A DNA stretch of 48,698 nt from Candidatus Thermoflexus japonica (GTDB lineage: Bacteria; Chloroflexota; Anaerolineae; Thermoflexales; Thermoflexaceae), in NCBI GenBank assembly GCA_002898735.1, contig BEHY01000013.1:1-48698 (forward strand), given 5' to 3'. This document shows, in pieces, positions 34,705 to 43,220 of this stretch. The position numbers were made by a program, and so were the translations under genes. The notes beneath the pieces are model-generated. The model had not been told where the DNA came from. It searched no databases and saw nothing but the letters and a program-made list of their open reading frames with translations. How positions within the stretch are numbered: position 1 is the first letter of the stretch; each line of letters starts with the position of its first letter.

Positions 34705-35883
34705 ATGGAGCTCTTCCCAGCGATCCTGATCGGAGGACCTCCTCATTCGGGTAAGTCCGTGCTAACTTATAGTTTATCACAGGCGTTGCGAAAGCGCAGG
34801 GTGGCGCATTACGTGCTGCGGGCAGCGCCGGATGGGGAAGGGGACTGGTTCATGGAAGGGGAAGCGGCGCAGGTCCGGCTGCTTCGGGTGAAGGGCGCTT
34901 TCGATGCCCGCTGGGTCGATCGGATCCTCCGGGATATCCGGAATCGTCACCTGCCCCTGCTGGTGGACGTCGGCGGGCTCCCCACCCCGGAGCAGGAGCC
35001 GATCCTGAGCGCGGCCACCCACGCCATCCTCCTCACCCGGGATCCCGCTTTGCGTCCGGAGTGGCGACGCCGCTTCCGCCGTTATGGCCTGAACCTCATC
35101 GCGGATCTGGACTCCCGCCTGGAGGGACCTTCCCGGGTGATCCGAGGTTCCCCCGTGCTCCGCGGGATGATCACCGGCCTGATCCGGGGGCGCATGGCGG
35201 AGGGGCCGGTGTTCGAGGCGCTGGTGGAGCGGGTCGCGGCCCTTTGCCGGTATGATCCGGAGGAGCTGCGGCGCTATCACCTGAATATGGCGCCGCCCCT
35301 GGATCTGGTCATCGAATTGAACCGGCTGGCCCGCATGCTGGGCGTCCGGATGGAAGGCGAGGCACCGCGCTGGGCTCCGGAAGATCTCCCCCGCGCCCTG
35401 GATGCCCTCCCCGCGGGCAAGCCCCTCGCCCTTTACGATCGAGCCCCCGCCTGGTTGTATGCCGCCCTGGCCGTCCACGCCATGCCTTCCCCCCTCTTCC
35501 AGTTCGATGTCCGGCTGGGATGGATGGAGCCTCCCCAGTTGAGGGTTGAAGCCGCGCCTCTGGAGCCTCCCGCCCTCCAGTTCCACGTGGAAAGATCCGG
35601 GGATCTCTGGCGGCTTCGGGTGACCCCACGCCATCCCTATCTGGAGCGCGAGGAGGTGGATGGCCTGGCGGCGCCGGTGATCCCGGAGGATCGCCGCCTC
35701 ATCCTGGATGGCCGACTTCCCCTCTGGCTCTGGACGGCCCTGGCGCGGGCGTATGCGGGGGTCCGGGTGCTGGCGGTCTTCGAGCCACGGACGTCCGAGG
35801 CGGTGGTGATCGCCTCCCGCGACCCTGCGCATCCGATCGGAACCCGATGGCCGGTGGAGCCCGTAGGATCGCCGCCGGCCTGA
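34705..35883 (+). CDS. P-loop protein with two Csx3-like domains, candidate cOA ring nuclease
   Basis: 392 aa. Residues 10-18 are a Walker A loop (GGPPHSGKS), followed by a small NTPase-like domain to about 200. Two Csx3-like modules follow: about 237-275 (YDRAPAWLYAALAVH, then FQFDVRLGW) and about 335-385 (DGRLPLWLWTALARAY, then VFEPRTSEAVVIAS). Csx3 (Crn3) breaks down cyclic tetra-adenylate and is known fused to AAA-type domains. The first module keeps a His and D-x-R pair where, from memory, Csx3 has its active residues; the second has Ala and E-x-R. CCGGAGGTAGGGG precedes the ATG. Divergent from the CARF-HTH gene, so probably under its control. Confidence 0.72.
   Translation: MELFPAILIGGPPHSGKSVLTYSLSQALRKRRVAHYVLRAAPDGEGDWFMEGEAAQVRLLRVKGAFDARWVDRILRDIRNRHLPLLVDVGGLPTPEQEPILSAATHAILLTRDPALRPEWRRRFRRYGLNLIADLDSRLEGPSRVIRGSPVLRGMITGLIRGRMAEGPVFEALVERVAALCRYDPEELRRYHLNMAPPLDLVIELNRLARMLGVRMEGEAPRWAPEDLPRALDALPAGKPLALYDRAPAWLYAALAVHAMPSPLFQFDVRLGWMEPPQLRVEAAPLEPPALQFHVERSGDLWRLRVTPRHPYLEREEVDGLAAPVIPEDRRLILDGRLPLWLWTALARAYAGVRVLAVFEPRTSEAVVIASRDPAHPIGTRWPVEPVGSPPA
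34757..34781. promoter_or_regulatory. AT-rich dyad inside the start of the Csx3 gene, candidate operator/promoter
   Basis: GTGCTAACTTATAGTTTATC plus AC forms an imperfect dyad (GTGCTAAC against GTTTATCAC). It forces a run of rare A/T codons (CTA ACT TAT AGT TTA TCA) in an otherwise GC-rich frame. On the minus strand it offers a TATAAG -10-like box about 130 bp before the CARF-HTH start. It is a plausible binding site for that regulator; inferred only. Confidence 0.35.
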
Positions 35884-35964
35884 GGGCGCGCCGCCCTCGC
35901 CCCGGGGAGGCGATGGGGGGCGGCGCGGCCGATTTCCGGATCCCGAGCGAACCCGGAGGCCGGG

Positions 35965-37611
35965 ATGGCCCGGATGTTCCCTGAGCGACTGGATCCCTCC
36001 ACCCGTAGCCCGGCGGAGCGGCGCCTGTATTCAATCTTCCGGGAGCAGCTCCCCGACGAATTCGTGGTCTTCCATTCCGTGAGCTGGTTGTTGCGGGAGC
36101 CGCACCAGGGCGCCTGGACCGGCGAGGCGGATTTCGTGATCGCCCACCCGGCCCACGGGCTTCTGATCCTGGAGGTCAAGGGCGGGCCCATCCGCTACGA
36201 CGCGCGGACCCGCCAGTGGTTCAGCGGCCCCCATTCCATCCAGGACCCGGTGAAGCAGGCCCAGCACAACCGGCGCGCGCTCATGGACAAACTGCGGGAG
36301 CACCCCCGGTGGCCGGAACGATTCGTTCTCTTCGGCCATGCGGTTGCCTTTCCGGATGTGGAGGTCGGGGATCGGGACCTGGGGCCGGATCTGCCCCGGG
36401 CGATCATCCTGGACCGCTCGGATCTGAAGGATGTGCGGCGATGGGTCGCTCGGGTCTTGTCTTACTGGAAAGGGGAACGCGCTTCGATCGGCGGCCCGGG
36501 GGCGGACGGGATGGCAGTCCTGATCGATGTGCTCGCCCGATCCTGGTCCCTGCGCCCCCTGCTCCGCTCGGCGGTCGAGGGGGCCGAGCAGCGGATCGTG
36601 GAACTGACGGAGGAACAGTTCGCCCTCCTGGATTGCCTGCGGGCCGAGCGGCGGGTGCTGATCCGGGGCTGCGCGGGCTCCGGGAAAACGATGCTGGCCC
36701 TGGAGCAGGCGCGCCGTCTGGGCCAGGAGGGATTCCGGGTGCTGCTCACCTGCTACAATCGGGCCCTGGCGGATCGCCTGCGGGAAGCCGTGCTGCCATC
36801 CGGGGTGGACATCCTTCACTTCCACAGCCTGGTCTCCCGCTGGGTGGATCGGGCGGGGCTTCGAGGGAAGCTGGATCGGGCGGCCCGGGAGGTGGAGGAA
36901 GAAACCCTGTTTCAGGAGGTGTTCCCCGATCTGCTGGCGGAAGCCGTCGGGCAACTGGGGCCAGAATACGATGCCCTCATTGTCGATGAGGGGCAGGACT
37001 TCACCGATATCTGGTTCACCGCCCTGGCCATGCTCCTCCGGGATCCGGATCATGGGATCGTCTACGTCTTCATGGATGACAACCAGAACATCTATCGGCG
37101 AACTCCCCAGCTCCCGTGGGGGATGGTGCAGTTCCACCTTTCATGGAATTGCCGGAACACGCGGCCGATCCACCGCCAGGCCATGCGTTTCTATCGCTCC
37201 GACCATCCTCCCCGGGCTCGGGGCCCGGACGGGCCGGAGCCGGAGTTCTTCTATTACGCCAGCGAGGGGGAATTCCACGAATGCCTCCGCCAGCGGATTC
37301 ATCATTTGCTCGTGGAGGAACGGCTCCCCCCTCATCAGGTCGTGATCCTCTCGGCCCATCGTCGGGGATGGTTGCAGACCGGAATCCGATATGGGGCTTT
37401 CACGCTCACCGAGCGATGGCCTCCGGGCCCCGGGGAGATCTTCTGGACCACGGTGCATCGCTTCAAAGGGCTGGAGAGCCCGGTGGTGATCCTGGCCCAG
37501 CTGGATGCCGGGGCCTTCCCGGATCTCCCCACCGTCGCCTATGTGGGGATGTCCCGCGCCCGCAGCCATCTCATCGTCCTGGCCCACCGGGATCTATCCG
37601 GGAGGTGGTGA
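35965..37611 (+). CDS. NERD-domain and UvrD-like helicase fusion
   Basis: 548 aa. The N-terminal NERD nuclease domain has GEADFVIAHPAHGLLILEVK (D and E-x-K). From about 225 a superfamily 1 helicase/ATPase follows: Walker A RGCAGSGKTMLAL, DEGQDF (motif II), a WNCRNT segment and the terminal FKGLESPVVIL and YVGMSRARSHLIVLAH motifs. NERD-helicases act in DNA repair or defence; the role of this one is unknown. It begins 81 bp after the Csx3 fusion on the same strand and could be cotranscribed. Ribosome site GGAGGCCGGG. Confidence 0.88.
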   Translation: MARMFPERLDPSTRSPAERRLYSIFREQLPDEFVVFHSVSWLLREPHQGAWTGEADFVIAHPAHGLLILEVKGGPIRYDARTRQWFSGPHSIQDPVKQAQHNRRALMDKLREHPRWPERFVLFGHAVAFPDVEVGDRDLGPDLPRAIILDRSDLKDVRRWVARVLSYWKGERASIGGPGADGMAVLIDVLARSWSLRPLLRSAVEGAEQRIVELTEEQFALLDCLRAERRVLIRGCAGSGKTMLALEQARRLGQEGFRVLLTCYNRALADRLREAVLPSGVDILHFHSLVSRWVDRAGLRGKLDRAAREVEEETLFQEVFPDLLAEAVGQLGPEYDALIVDEGQDFTDIWFTALAMLLRDPDHGIVYVFMDDNQNIYRRTPQLPWGMVQFHLSWNCRNTRPIHRQAMRFYRSDHPPRARGPDGPEPEFFYYASEGEFHECLRQRIHHLLVEERLPPHQVVILSAHRRGWLQTGIRYGAFTLTERWPPGPGEIFWTTVHRFKGLESPVVILAQLDAGAFPDLPTVAYVGMSRARSHLIVLAHRDLSGRW

Positions 37612-37620
37612 GGGTCCCGG

Positions 37621-38940
37621 CTATGTCCCGCACCGGGGGCAGCGGATCTCCCCGGGGTCCAGCTCCGCCCCGCATGTTTCACATACATACGTGAAGACGG
37701 CCCCGCACACCGGACAGGTGGAGGCGTCCTCCGCGACGGCCGATCCGCATTCCGGGCACAGGGCCTGCCCGCATGCGGGACATGCGTCCGCTTCCTCCGG
37801 AAGCGCTGCGCCGCACGCGGGGCAGCGTCCGGAGAGATCCAGATCGCACCGGGGACAGCGAGGGGTGTCTTCGGCGACCGGGGTTCCACATCGGGGGCAT
37901 GCGAAACCGGGATCCGTGCCGCAGGATGGGCAGGCGGAAACGCCGTAGGGGATCACCGCATGGCACCCCGGGCAGGTCCAGCCGATTTCGGCGCCGCATC
38001 GAGGGCATGCGGTTTCCTCTGGCCAGAGCCGGGCGCGGCACCGGGGGCAGAGGCGCTGCCCACAACCCGGGCACGGCCCTTCCGCCGGTCGAAAGAGGGT
38101 TCCGCAATTCGGGCACGCCGCCAGGGCGGCCAGCCGGGCTCCCGAAGGCGCCGGGGAGGGGCGGGGGTGGATTTCACGGGGAACAGGCTCCGGGAGGGAA
38201 GCCCCGCATGCCGGGCAGCGCTCGGGCCCGCCGAAGAGGGGCTCGCCGCATGAAGGGCAGCGCCGCGGGAAACCCCGGCTGCAGTCCGGGCATTCCGATG
38301 CCGTGCGGAGCAGAACGGCCCCGCAATCCGGGCAGGCGAAGGCCAGCGCGAATCCGCACCGCCGGCACCGGGTCTCTGCGGTGAGGGGCTCCTCCGGCCC
38401 GAGCTCCCCACAGGCCGGGCACCAGATCGCCCCGCACGCCGGGCACAGGCCCAAATCCATTTCAACCGGCTCTCCGCATCGCGGACACGCGGCTTCTCGA
38501 ACGGATGCCCCGCACGCCGGACAGCGGACCGCGTCCTCCGGAAGGGGAGCCCCGCAGCGCTCGCAGACCTCCCCCAGGGGCAACCCGCAGGCCGGGCACG
38601 CGGCTGCGTCCGCGGGGATCCATGCCCCGCAATCCGGGCATGGCTCCGCGCCGCAGTTCGGGCACGGCTCATCCGGGGGGACCATCACCCCGCACTGCCC
38701 GCAGGGGCGAGGCCGGAGGGGTGCCCCGCAGGCCGGGCAGATCGCCGCCTCCGGGGGAACCGGTGCATCACAGTGGCTGCAGAACCACGCCCACAAGGCC
38801 CCACATCCCGAGCAGCGGGTTGCCGTCTCGGGCATCCGGGACCGGCAGGCAGGGCAGAAGGTGGCCCCGCAATAGGGGCAAACCCCTTCCTCCACCTGGA
38901 TCTCCTGCCCGCAGGCCGGACACAGGTCTGTTCCGGTCAT
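37621..38940 (-). CDS. Giant tandem zinc-ribbon protein
   Basis: 439 aa made almost wholly of C-x2-C knuckles. I count 34, enough for about 17 double-zinc-ribbon (DZR-like) units such as CPACGAPLPEDAVRCPACG. One Pro-rich gap near the middle (PREIHPRPSPAPSGA) splits the array into two halves. No signal peptide, membrane helix or enzyme domain is seen. Zinc ribbons bind protein or nucleic acid; the partner is unknown. It reads against the NERD-helicase gene, ending 9 bp from its stop. Confidence 0.8.
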   Translation of the reverse strand: MTGTDLCPACGQEIQVEEGVCPYCGATFCPACRSRMPETATRCSGCGALWAWFCSHCDAPVPPEAAICPACGAPLRPRPCGQCGVMVPPDEPCPNCGAEPCPDCGAWIPADAAACPACGLPLGEVCERCGAPLPEDAVRCPACGASVREAACPRCGEPVEMDLGLCPACGAIWCPACGELGPEEPLTAETRCRRCGFALAFACPDCGAVLLRTASECPDCSRGFPRRCPSCGEPLFGGPERCPACGASLPEPVPREIHPRPSPAPSGARLAALAACPNCGTLFRPAEGPCPGCGQRLCPRCRARLWPEETACPRCGAEIGWTCPGCHAVIPYGVSACPSCGTDPGFACPRCGTPVAEDTPRCPRCDLDLSGRCPACGAALPEEADACPACGQALCPECGSAVAEDASTCPVCGAVFTYVCETCGAELDPGEIRCPRCGT

Positions 38941-39023
38941 GGCGCAGGTGACCTCCCCCTACCGGTCTGCCCCGGCATCCAGGCTTCGCGATCTGGCCGG
39001 TGTTCCGCCCGCGAACGCACCGC

Positions 39024-39971
39024 TCAGCTCCCGGTCCGATGGGCCAGGGATTCCGCGCGCTTCCGCCAGTAGCGCAGATATCCGGCCACCACGCTCTCAT
39101 AGCTGGCGGCCACATCGTAGAACTCCGGTTCCGCCCCCGCTGCCCGCAATTCCTCATCCGCATGCGCCCGGAGGCGTTTGACGATCTCCGTCTCCTCCAG
39201 GTTCTCCTCCATCATCTCCCGGATCCGATGTCCCCATTCCCACAGCCGACGCTCCAGATCCTCCCAGTGCCATTCGATGTCCCCGCGGTGGACATCGAAA
39301 TGGGTCAGGCACAGGCCGCTGGCCTTCAGGGCCCGCAGCCGGGCGATGCTCCCGGACCAGGCCTCGAGGTCCAGCTCCGGGGGTGGCGTCGGCGGGCGGA
39401 CGTAGCGGATTCCGAGCAGGCGGACGCCGGCGATGTCGCCGGTGAAGAGAAGCCCGGTGGTTTCATCCAGGAAGGCGTGGTGATGGCGGGCGTGGCCCGG
39501 GGTATCGAAGGCCACCAGCGTGTGGCCAGCGACCCGAAGGCGTTCCCCGTCGGAGACCACCACGAGGCGATCGGCCGGGACCGGGATCACGTCCCCCCAC
39601 AGGGGCTTCAGCAGATCCCCATAGATCCGGGCGGCGCTGGCGAGCAACCGGGAGGGATCGGCCAGGTGGGGCGCGCCCACCGGATGCACGTATACCCTGG
39701 CCCACGGGAGGCGCTGGGTCAGCGCGCCGGAAGCCCCCGCATGATCCAGATGAATATGAGTGACGATCAGGTGGCGGAGGGCTTCCAGGGGCACTCCGGC
39801 GGCCTGCACCCCTTCCAGAAGCTTCTCCATCGTGGAAGCCGGCCCCGTCTCCACCAGGGCCGCTTCCTGGCCATCATAGAGCAGATACGCCGCGATGACC
39901 TGCGGGCGGCCCTGGAATTGAAGATCGATGCGGATGATGCCATCGGCAACGGCTTGCAGAAGCGGAGGCAT
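39024..39971 (-). CDS. Metallo-beta-lactamase-fold hydrolase
   Basis: 315 aa from the ATG at 39971 with GGAGGAG five bases upstream. THIHLDHAG is the H-x-H-x-D-H zinc motif; further ligands are the His in VYVHPVGAPHL, the DTPGHARHHH segment and the Asp of LLFTGD. The pattern is that of the glyoxalase II-like or RNase Z-like soluble hydrolases. The C-terminal about 90 residues are helical. Substrate cannot be told from sequence. Confidence 0.87.
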   Translation of the reverse strand: MPPLLQAVADGIIRIDLQFQGRPQVIAAYLLYDGQEAALVETGPASTMEKLLEGVQAAGVPLEALRHLIVTHIHLDHAGASGALTQRLPWARVYVHPVGAPHLADPSRLLASAARIYGDLLKPLWGDVIPVPADRLVVVSDGERLRVAGHTLVAFDTPGHARHHHAFLDETTGLLFTGDIAGVRLLGIRYVRPPTPPPELDLEAWSGSIARLRALKASGLCLTHFDVHRGDIEWHWEDLERRLWEWGHRIREMMEENLEETEIVKRLRAHADEELRAAGAEPEFYDVAASYESVVAGYLRYWRKRAESLAHRTGS

Positions 39972-40047
39972 GATTTCTCCTCCTGGGGATTTTCCTCTGC
40001 TGAAATGGCGCCCGGGCAATCCTCAATTATACGACTTCGCCCATGGG

Positions 40048-40076
40048 TTGCTGTCCCCATCCGGACTGGATATAAT
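40048..40076 (+). promoter_or_regulatory. Promoter for the unknown gene at 40160
   Basis: TTGCTG at 40048-40053, 17 bp, then TATAAT at 40071-40076. The predicted start is near 40083, giving a leader of about 77 bases. An ATTATA at 40026-40031 gives a TATAAT on the other strand that could serve the MBL-fold gene, but its -35 is weak. Confidence 0.6.
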
Positions 40077-40159
40077 CTTGTATGGTTTCCATGGACGGCC
40101 CTTGGAGCCCCAGCAGGATCACCGCATCCCTGTCGACCTCGTGACGGACGGATCGGAAG

Positions 40160-41740
40160 ATGGATGTGACGCAGGCATGGCCCGGGACAATCGATTGGGA
40201 ACAGCTGGAAGTTACAGAGGCGGATCTTGAGGCGCTATTAAATCGGTTCCTGGAGGATCCCCTTCCCCGCACCGCGGAAGAGCTCGCCCGCTTTCTGATC
40301 CAGCGACGTCTTCGAGAGCTGGAGGAGCGGCGGCGTGCCCTTCTGTCCGGCGCTCGCCCGTTCCGCCCGAAAGATCGTTACCAGGTGGGGGATCGCCTCT
40401 TCTTCCCCCACCTGAATTTCGCGATCGGGACCGTGGTGGGAATCCGGGATGGTCATAACCCGGAAATCGGCCCCTTCAAAGTCATCCAGGTTCGATTCGA
40501 GAATGAGGGAACACTGCGGGAGTTCGCTGCGGAATATCCGCTCCCTCACCGTCTCAACGAGCTGGATGGCCTGCGCGGTCCGGATGAGAAGGGCCTGCGC
40601 CTGGACGAGGTCTGGGCGACGTGGGGCCCCCGGATCCGGGATCAGCTCCTCGCCCGGCTGGAATCCAGCCCCGACTTCGTGCGGGTGGGGGATCACTGGT
40701 TCCCGAAGGCGTTGCTGGTGGAACTTCATGAAGGCCACCTGAATCTGATAGAGGCAGTCCTCGATGTGCATGGAGGCGGCCCGTTGCCGCCGGAGGCGCT
40801 GCTTCCCCATCTGGAACTGCCGGCGGATGTCCCCCTGCCGTTGCAGATTTTCTCCCTGAACGCTGCCCTCTATCGGGATGCCCGGTTCGACGAGGTCGGA
40901 CCGGCCGGTCAGTTCCTCTGGTTCCTGCGCCGGATGGAACCCCCGGAGGTCCTGGAGACCCCGCCCCGGCTTCAGGGGCGAGCTTATACGGGGAGCGGGG
41001 GGAGGCTGGATGAAGCCCTGCTTCGGATTGCGGCGGAGATCGATGATGAGCTCAGCATAGCCGAGGAGATCCGCCCCGGGATCGGGGAGGCCGATGAGGT
41101 GGTGTGGATCGCCACATATCCGCATCTGGCCAGCGGGACAGCGCCGCTGACCCGGCGCACGGCCCGGGTGTTCCCGCTGGGCCGGACCCATCGGATTCGC
41201 TTCGAGTTCGAGGATCCGGTAAGCGGCCGGCGCTGGCCCGGATGGGTGGTGCGGGAACGCCAATATGTCTTCGGACTGAAGGAATGGTATCAGGCCCATC
41301 AGGTCCAGCCGGGCTGTCTGGTGGTCTTCCAGCGAACCCATGAGCCCGGTGTGATCCGGGTCCAGCTCCAGGGCCGCAGCCGGCGCGATTGGGTGCGGGT
41401 GGTGCGGGTGGAGGAAGGCCGCCTCGTCTTTGACATGCTTCGCCGCCAGATCCCGGGCGAGTTCGACGACCAGGGCCTGATCTATGTGGATGATCCGGCG
41501 GCGCTGGAGGAGCTGTGGCCGCGCTGGCGAAGCCGCCCGGTGCGGGCTCTGACCCAGCAGCTCTTCCCCGCGCTGGCCAGCCTGACGCCCCAGGGCACGG
41601 TGCACGCCCGCACGCTTTACCAGGCGGTGAATCTCCTCATCCGGATACCGCCGGAGTCGCTGTTCGAAGAGGTGATGGGCATGCCCGGGTGCGTCTATCT
41701 GGGCGATGGCTACTGGCGGTGGGTGGAGGAGGGAGCATGA
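40160..41740 (+). CDS. Unknown protein, possible DNA-binding, conserved-looking operon with next gene
   Basis: 526 aa, family not recognised. The N-terminus is helical with Arg/Glu repeats (LIQRRLRELEERRRALL), followed by a small beta domain (YQVGDRLFFPHLNFAIGTVV) that recalls SH3- or CarD-like modules. The middle (ARLESSPDFVRVGDHWFPKALL) looks like a winged helix. No enzyme motif or membrane segment. The last bases overlap the next gene as ATGA, so the two are cotranslated. A regulatory or nucleic-acid-binding role is only a guess. Confidence 0.75.
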   Translation: MDVTQAWPGTIDWEQLEVTEADLEALLNRFLEDPLPRTAEELARFLIQRRLRELEERRRALLSGARPFRPKDRYQVGDRLFFPHLNFAIGTVVGIRDGHNPEIGPFKVIQVRFENEGTLREFAAEYPLPHRLNELDGLRGPDEKGLRLDEVWATWGPRIRDQLLARLESSPDFVRVGDHWFPKALLVELHEGHLNLIEAVLDVHGGGPLPPEALLPHLELPADVPLPLQIFSLNAALYRDARFDEVGPAGQFLWFLRRMEPPEVLETPPRLQGRAYTGSGGRLDEALLRIAAEIDDELSIAEEIRPGIGEADEVVWIATYPHLASGTAPLTRRTARVFPLGRTHRIRFEFEDPVSGRRWPGWVVRERQYVFGLKEWYQAHQVQPGCLVVFQRTHEPGVIRVQLQGRSRRDWVRVVRVEEGRLVFDMLRRQIPGEFDDQGLIYVDDPAALEELWPRWRSRPVRALTQQLFPALASLTPQGTVHARTLYQAVNLLIRIPPESLFEEVMGMPGCVYLGDGYWRWVEEGA

Positions 41741-42201
41741 GCGACCGCCCGCAGGCGGCGACGCAACGGCTGATCAAGCCGACGCTGGATACCCCCTTCC
41801 GCATCGATCTGGAATGGTGGAAGCGGGAAGGGCGGGATTTCCGCGCCTATCTGATGAGCCACCTGTGCCCGGAGCACCGGGATCAGTTCCTGACGAATCC
41901 CGAGGCGGCGGAGATCGATTGGGTGGATCCGGAGACTGCCGAGGTCCGGCGGGTGGACGGGCTGTGGCACATCCTGCTGCAGCACTGCAGCCGCCAGCCG
42001 GACTTCCTGACCCCTCAGACCCCCCTCACCGACGCGGTGTTCCGGCTGTTGCTGATCAACGGCAATCAACCGCTGACGCCCAGGCAGATGTCCCGGGCCC
42101 TTCAGGCCCGCACCGGCCGGTGGGAGGATCCCCGCAAGATCCTGCAGACCATCGGGGGGCGCGTGGTGCATCGGGGGATCCGGCCTATCCCGGAGGGATG
42201 A
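41737..42201 (+). CDS. Unknown small protein coupled to the preceding gene
   Basis: 154 aa from the ATG at 41737, which overlaps the upstream stop as ATGA with GGAGGAGGGAGC before it. RLLLINGNQPLTPRQMSRAL followed by PRKILQTIGG looks like a helix-turn-helix with wing. No family recognised. Probably works with the 526-residue protein. Confidence 0.75.
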   Translation: MSDRPQAATQRLIKPTLDTPFRIDLEWWKREGRDFRAYLMSHLCPEHRDQFLTNPEAAEIDWVDPETAEVRRVDGLWHILLQHCSRQPDFLTPQTPLTDAVFRLLLINGNQPLTPRQMSRALQARTGRWEDPRKILQTIGGRVVHRGIRPIPEG

Positions 42202-42204
42202 ACG

Positions 42205-42453
42205 ATGCAGGTCACCGTGAAATTGCACGCGATCCTCCGTCGCTATCGCCCGGCCGGGGTGCAGGATGAGGGCATCCCGGTGGAGGTCCCGGAGAACGGC
42301 ACCCCCCGGGATGTCGCCCGGGCCCTGGGGATCCCTCCCGAGTTGATCCACGCGGTCTTCGTCAATGAGGCTCAGGCCGCCCTGGACACACCCCTGAGAC
42401 CCGGGGATCTGGTTCGGCTGTTCCCCCCCGTCGTTGGCGGAAACGGGCGTTGA
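42205..42453 (+). CDS. ThiS/MoaD-like beta-grasp sulfur carrier
   Basis: 82 aa. The beta-grasp pattern is VKLHAILRRYRPAG, then VAFVNEAQAAL-like VFVNEAQAAL and LRPGDLVRLFPPVVGG. MoaD and ThiS end in a GG that is thiocarboxylated. Here GG is followed by NGR, so the carrier would need a protease to expose it, or it does not work as a carrier. It is 3 bp after the previous gene, in the same operon. Confidence 0.8.
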   Translation: MQVTVKLHAILRRYRPAGVQDEGIPVEVPENGTPRDVARALGIPPELIHAVFVNEAQAALDTPLRPGDLVRLFPPVVGGNGR

Positions 42454-42610
42454 AATCCCCGGCGGGAGTGACGCAGGCGGCGCCTCTCCGGTTCCCTGCT
42501 CGCCTTCCTGAGGGTATTTCTCCTTTCGTCTCCTGAATTCATGGCCTGCCACATCCGTTCTACCATGGTGAAGGACCAACTCCATGAGATCCAGGGAGGG
42601 CGATCGCGCC

Positions 42611-43153
42611 ATGGCCGAACCCATCCGGCTCTTCATCACCAGCAGTCCGGAGCTGGAGGCGGAGCGTGAGATCGTGGGGCAGGTGGTGGCCGGGCTTCCC
42701 GTTCGATTGGGCTGGGAGATCCGGCATACTCCCCGGCCTGGCGAGGCCCTGGCCCCCGCCCTCGAGGCGGTGGAGGCGGCGCATCTTTATGTGTTCATCC
42801 TGGGCATGGATTACTCAGCCCCCATGGGGCTGGAGTGGACACGGGCGGTTCGGGCGAGGAAGCGGAGGCTGATCTTCGTGAAAGAGGTGGCCCACAGCCC
42901 GGCGGCGGCCCTGTGGCTCAGCGAACATGAGGAGGCGGATCGGATTCCTTTCGACTCCCTGGCCGCCTTCCGGCGGGTTTTCGAGCGTCAGCTGATCCGG
43001 GCGCTGCTGGATCTGGCGGAGACGCTGCATCTGCACCTGGATGAGATCGAGGGGCTGACGGCGCGGATGAAGGCGCTGGAGGAAGCGACACCGGAGGCTC
43101 CGACCATCGCCCGCGGAGCGGAGCGCAGCGCCATCATCCTGGGGGAGCGTTAG
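42611..43153 (+). CDS. DUF4062-domain protein
   Basis: 180 aa from the ATG at 42611; an ATG at 42584 is the alternative. RLFITSSPELEAEREIVGQV is the DUF4062 start, a Rossmann-like domain related to TIR and nucleoside deoxyribosyltransferase folds. AAHLYVFILGMDY and SAPMGLEWTRAVRARKRRLI follow as expected. The C-terminus has a short helical stretch (LHLHLDEIEGLTARMKAL). DUF4062 occurs in NLR-like and defence proteins, but no effector partner is visible here. Confidence 0.75.
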   Translation: MAEPIRLFITSSPELEAEREIVGQVVAGLPVRLGWEIRHTPRPGEALAPALEAVEAAHLYVFILGMDYSAPMGLEWTRAVRARKRRLIFVKEVAHSPAAALWLSEHEEADRIPFDSLAAFRRVFERQLIRALLDLAETLHLHLDEIEGLTARMKALEEATPEAPTIARGAERSAIILGER

Positions 43154-43220
43154 CGAGGGCGGATTCCCTGTTCGCAGGCCGCGAACCGCCCATGGCCAGT
43201 CAGGCGTCGAGGCATTGCCG

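Noticed and set aside
37953..38672. Arg-rich frames antisense or offset to the zinc-ribbon gene
   Set aside because: Shadow frames produced by the repeated TGCCCGGCCTGCGG-like codons.
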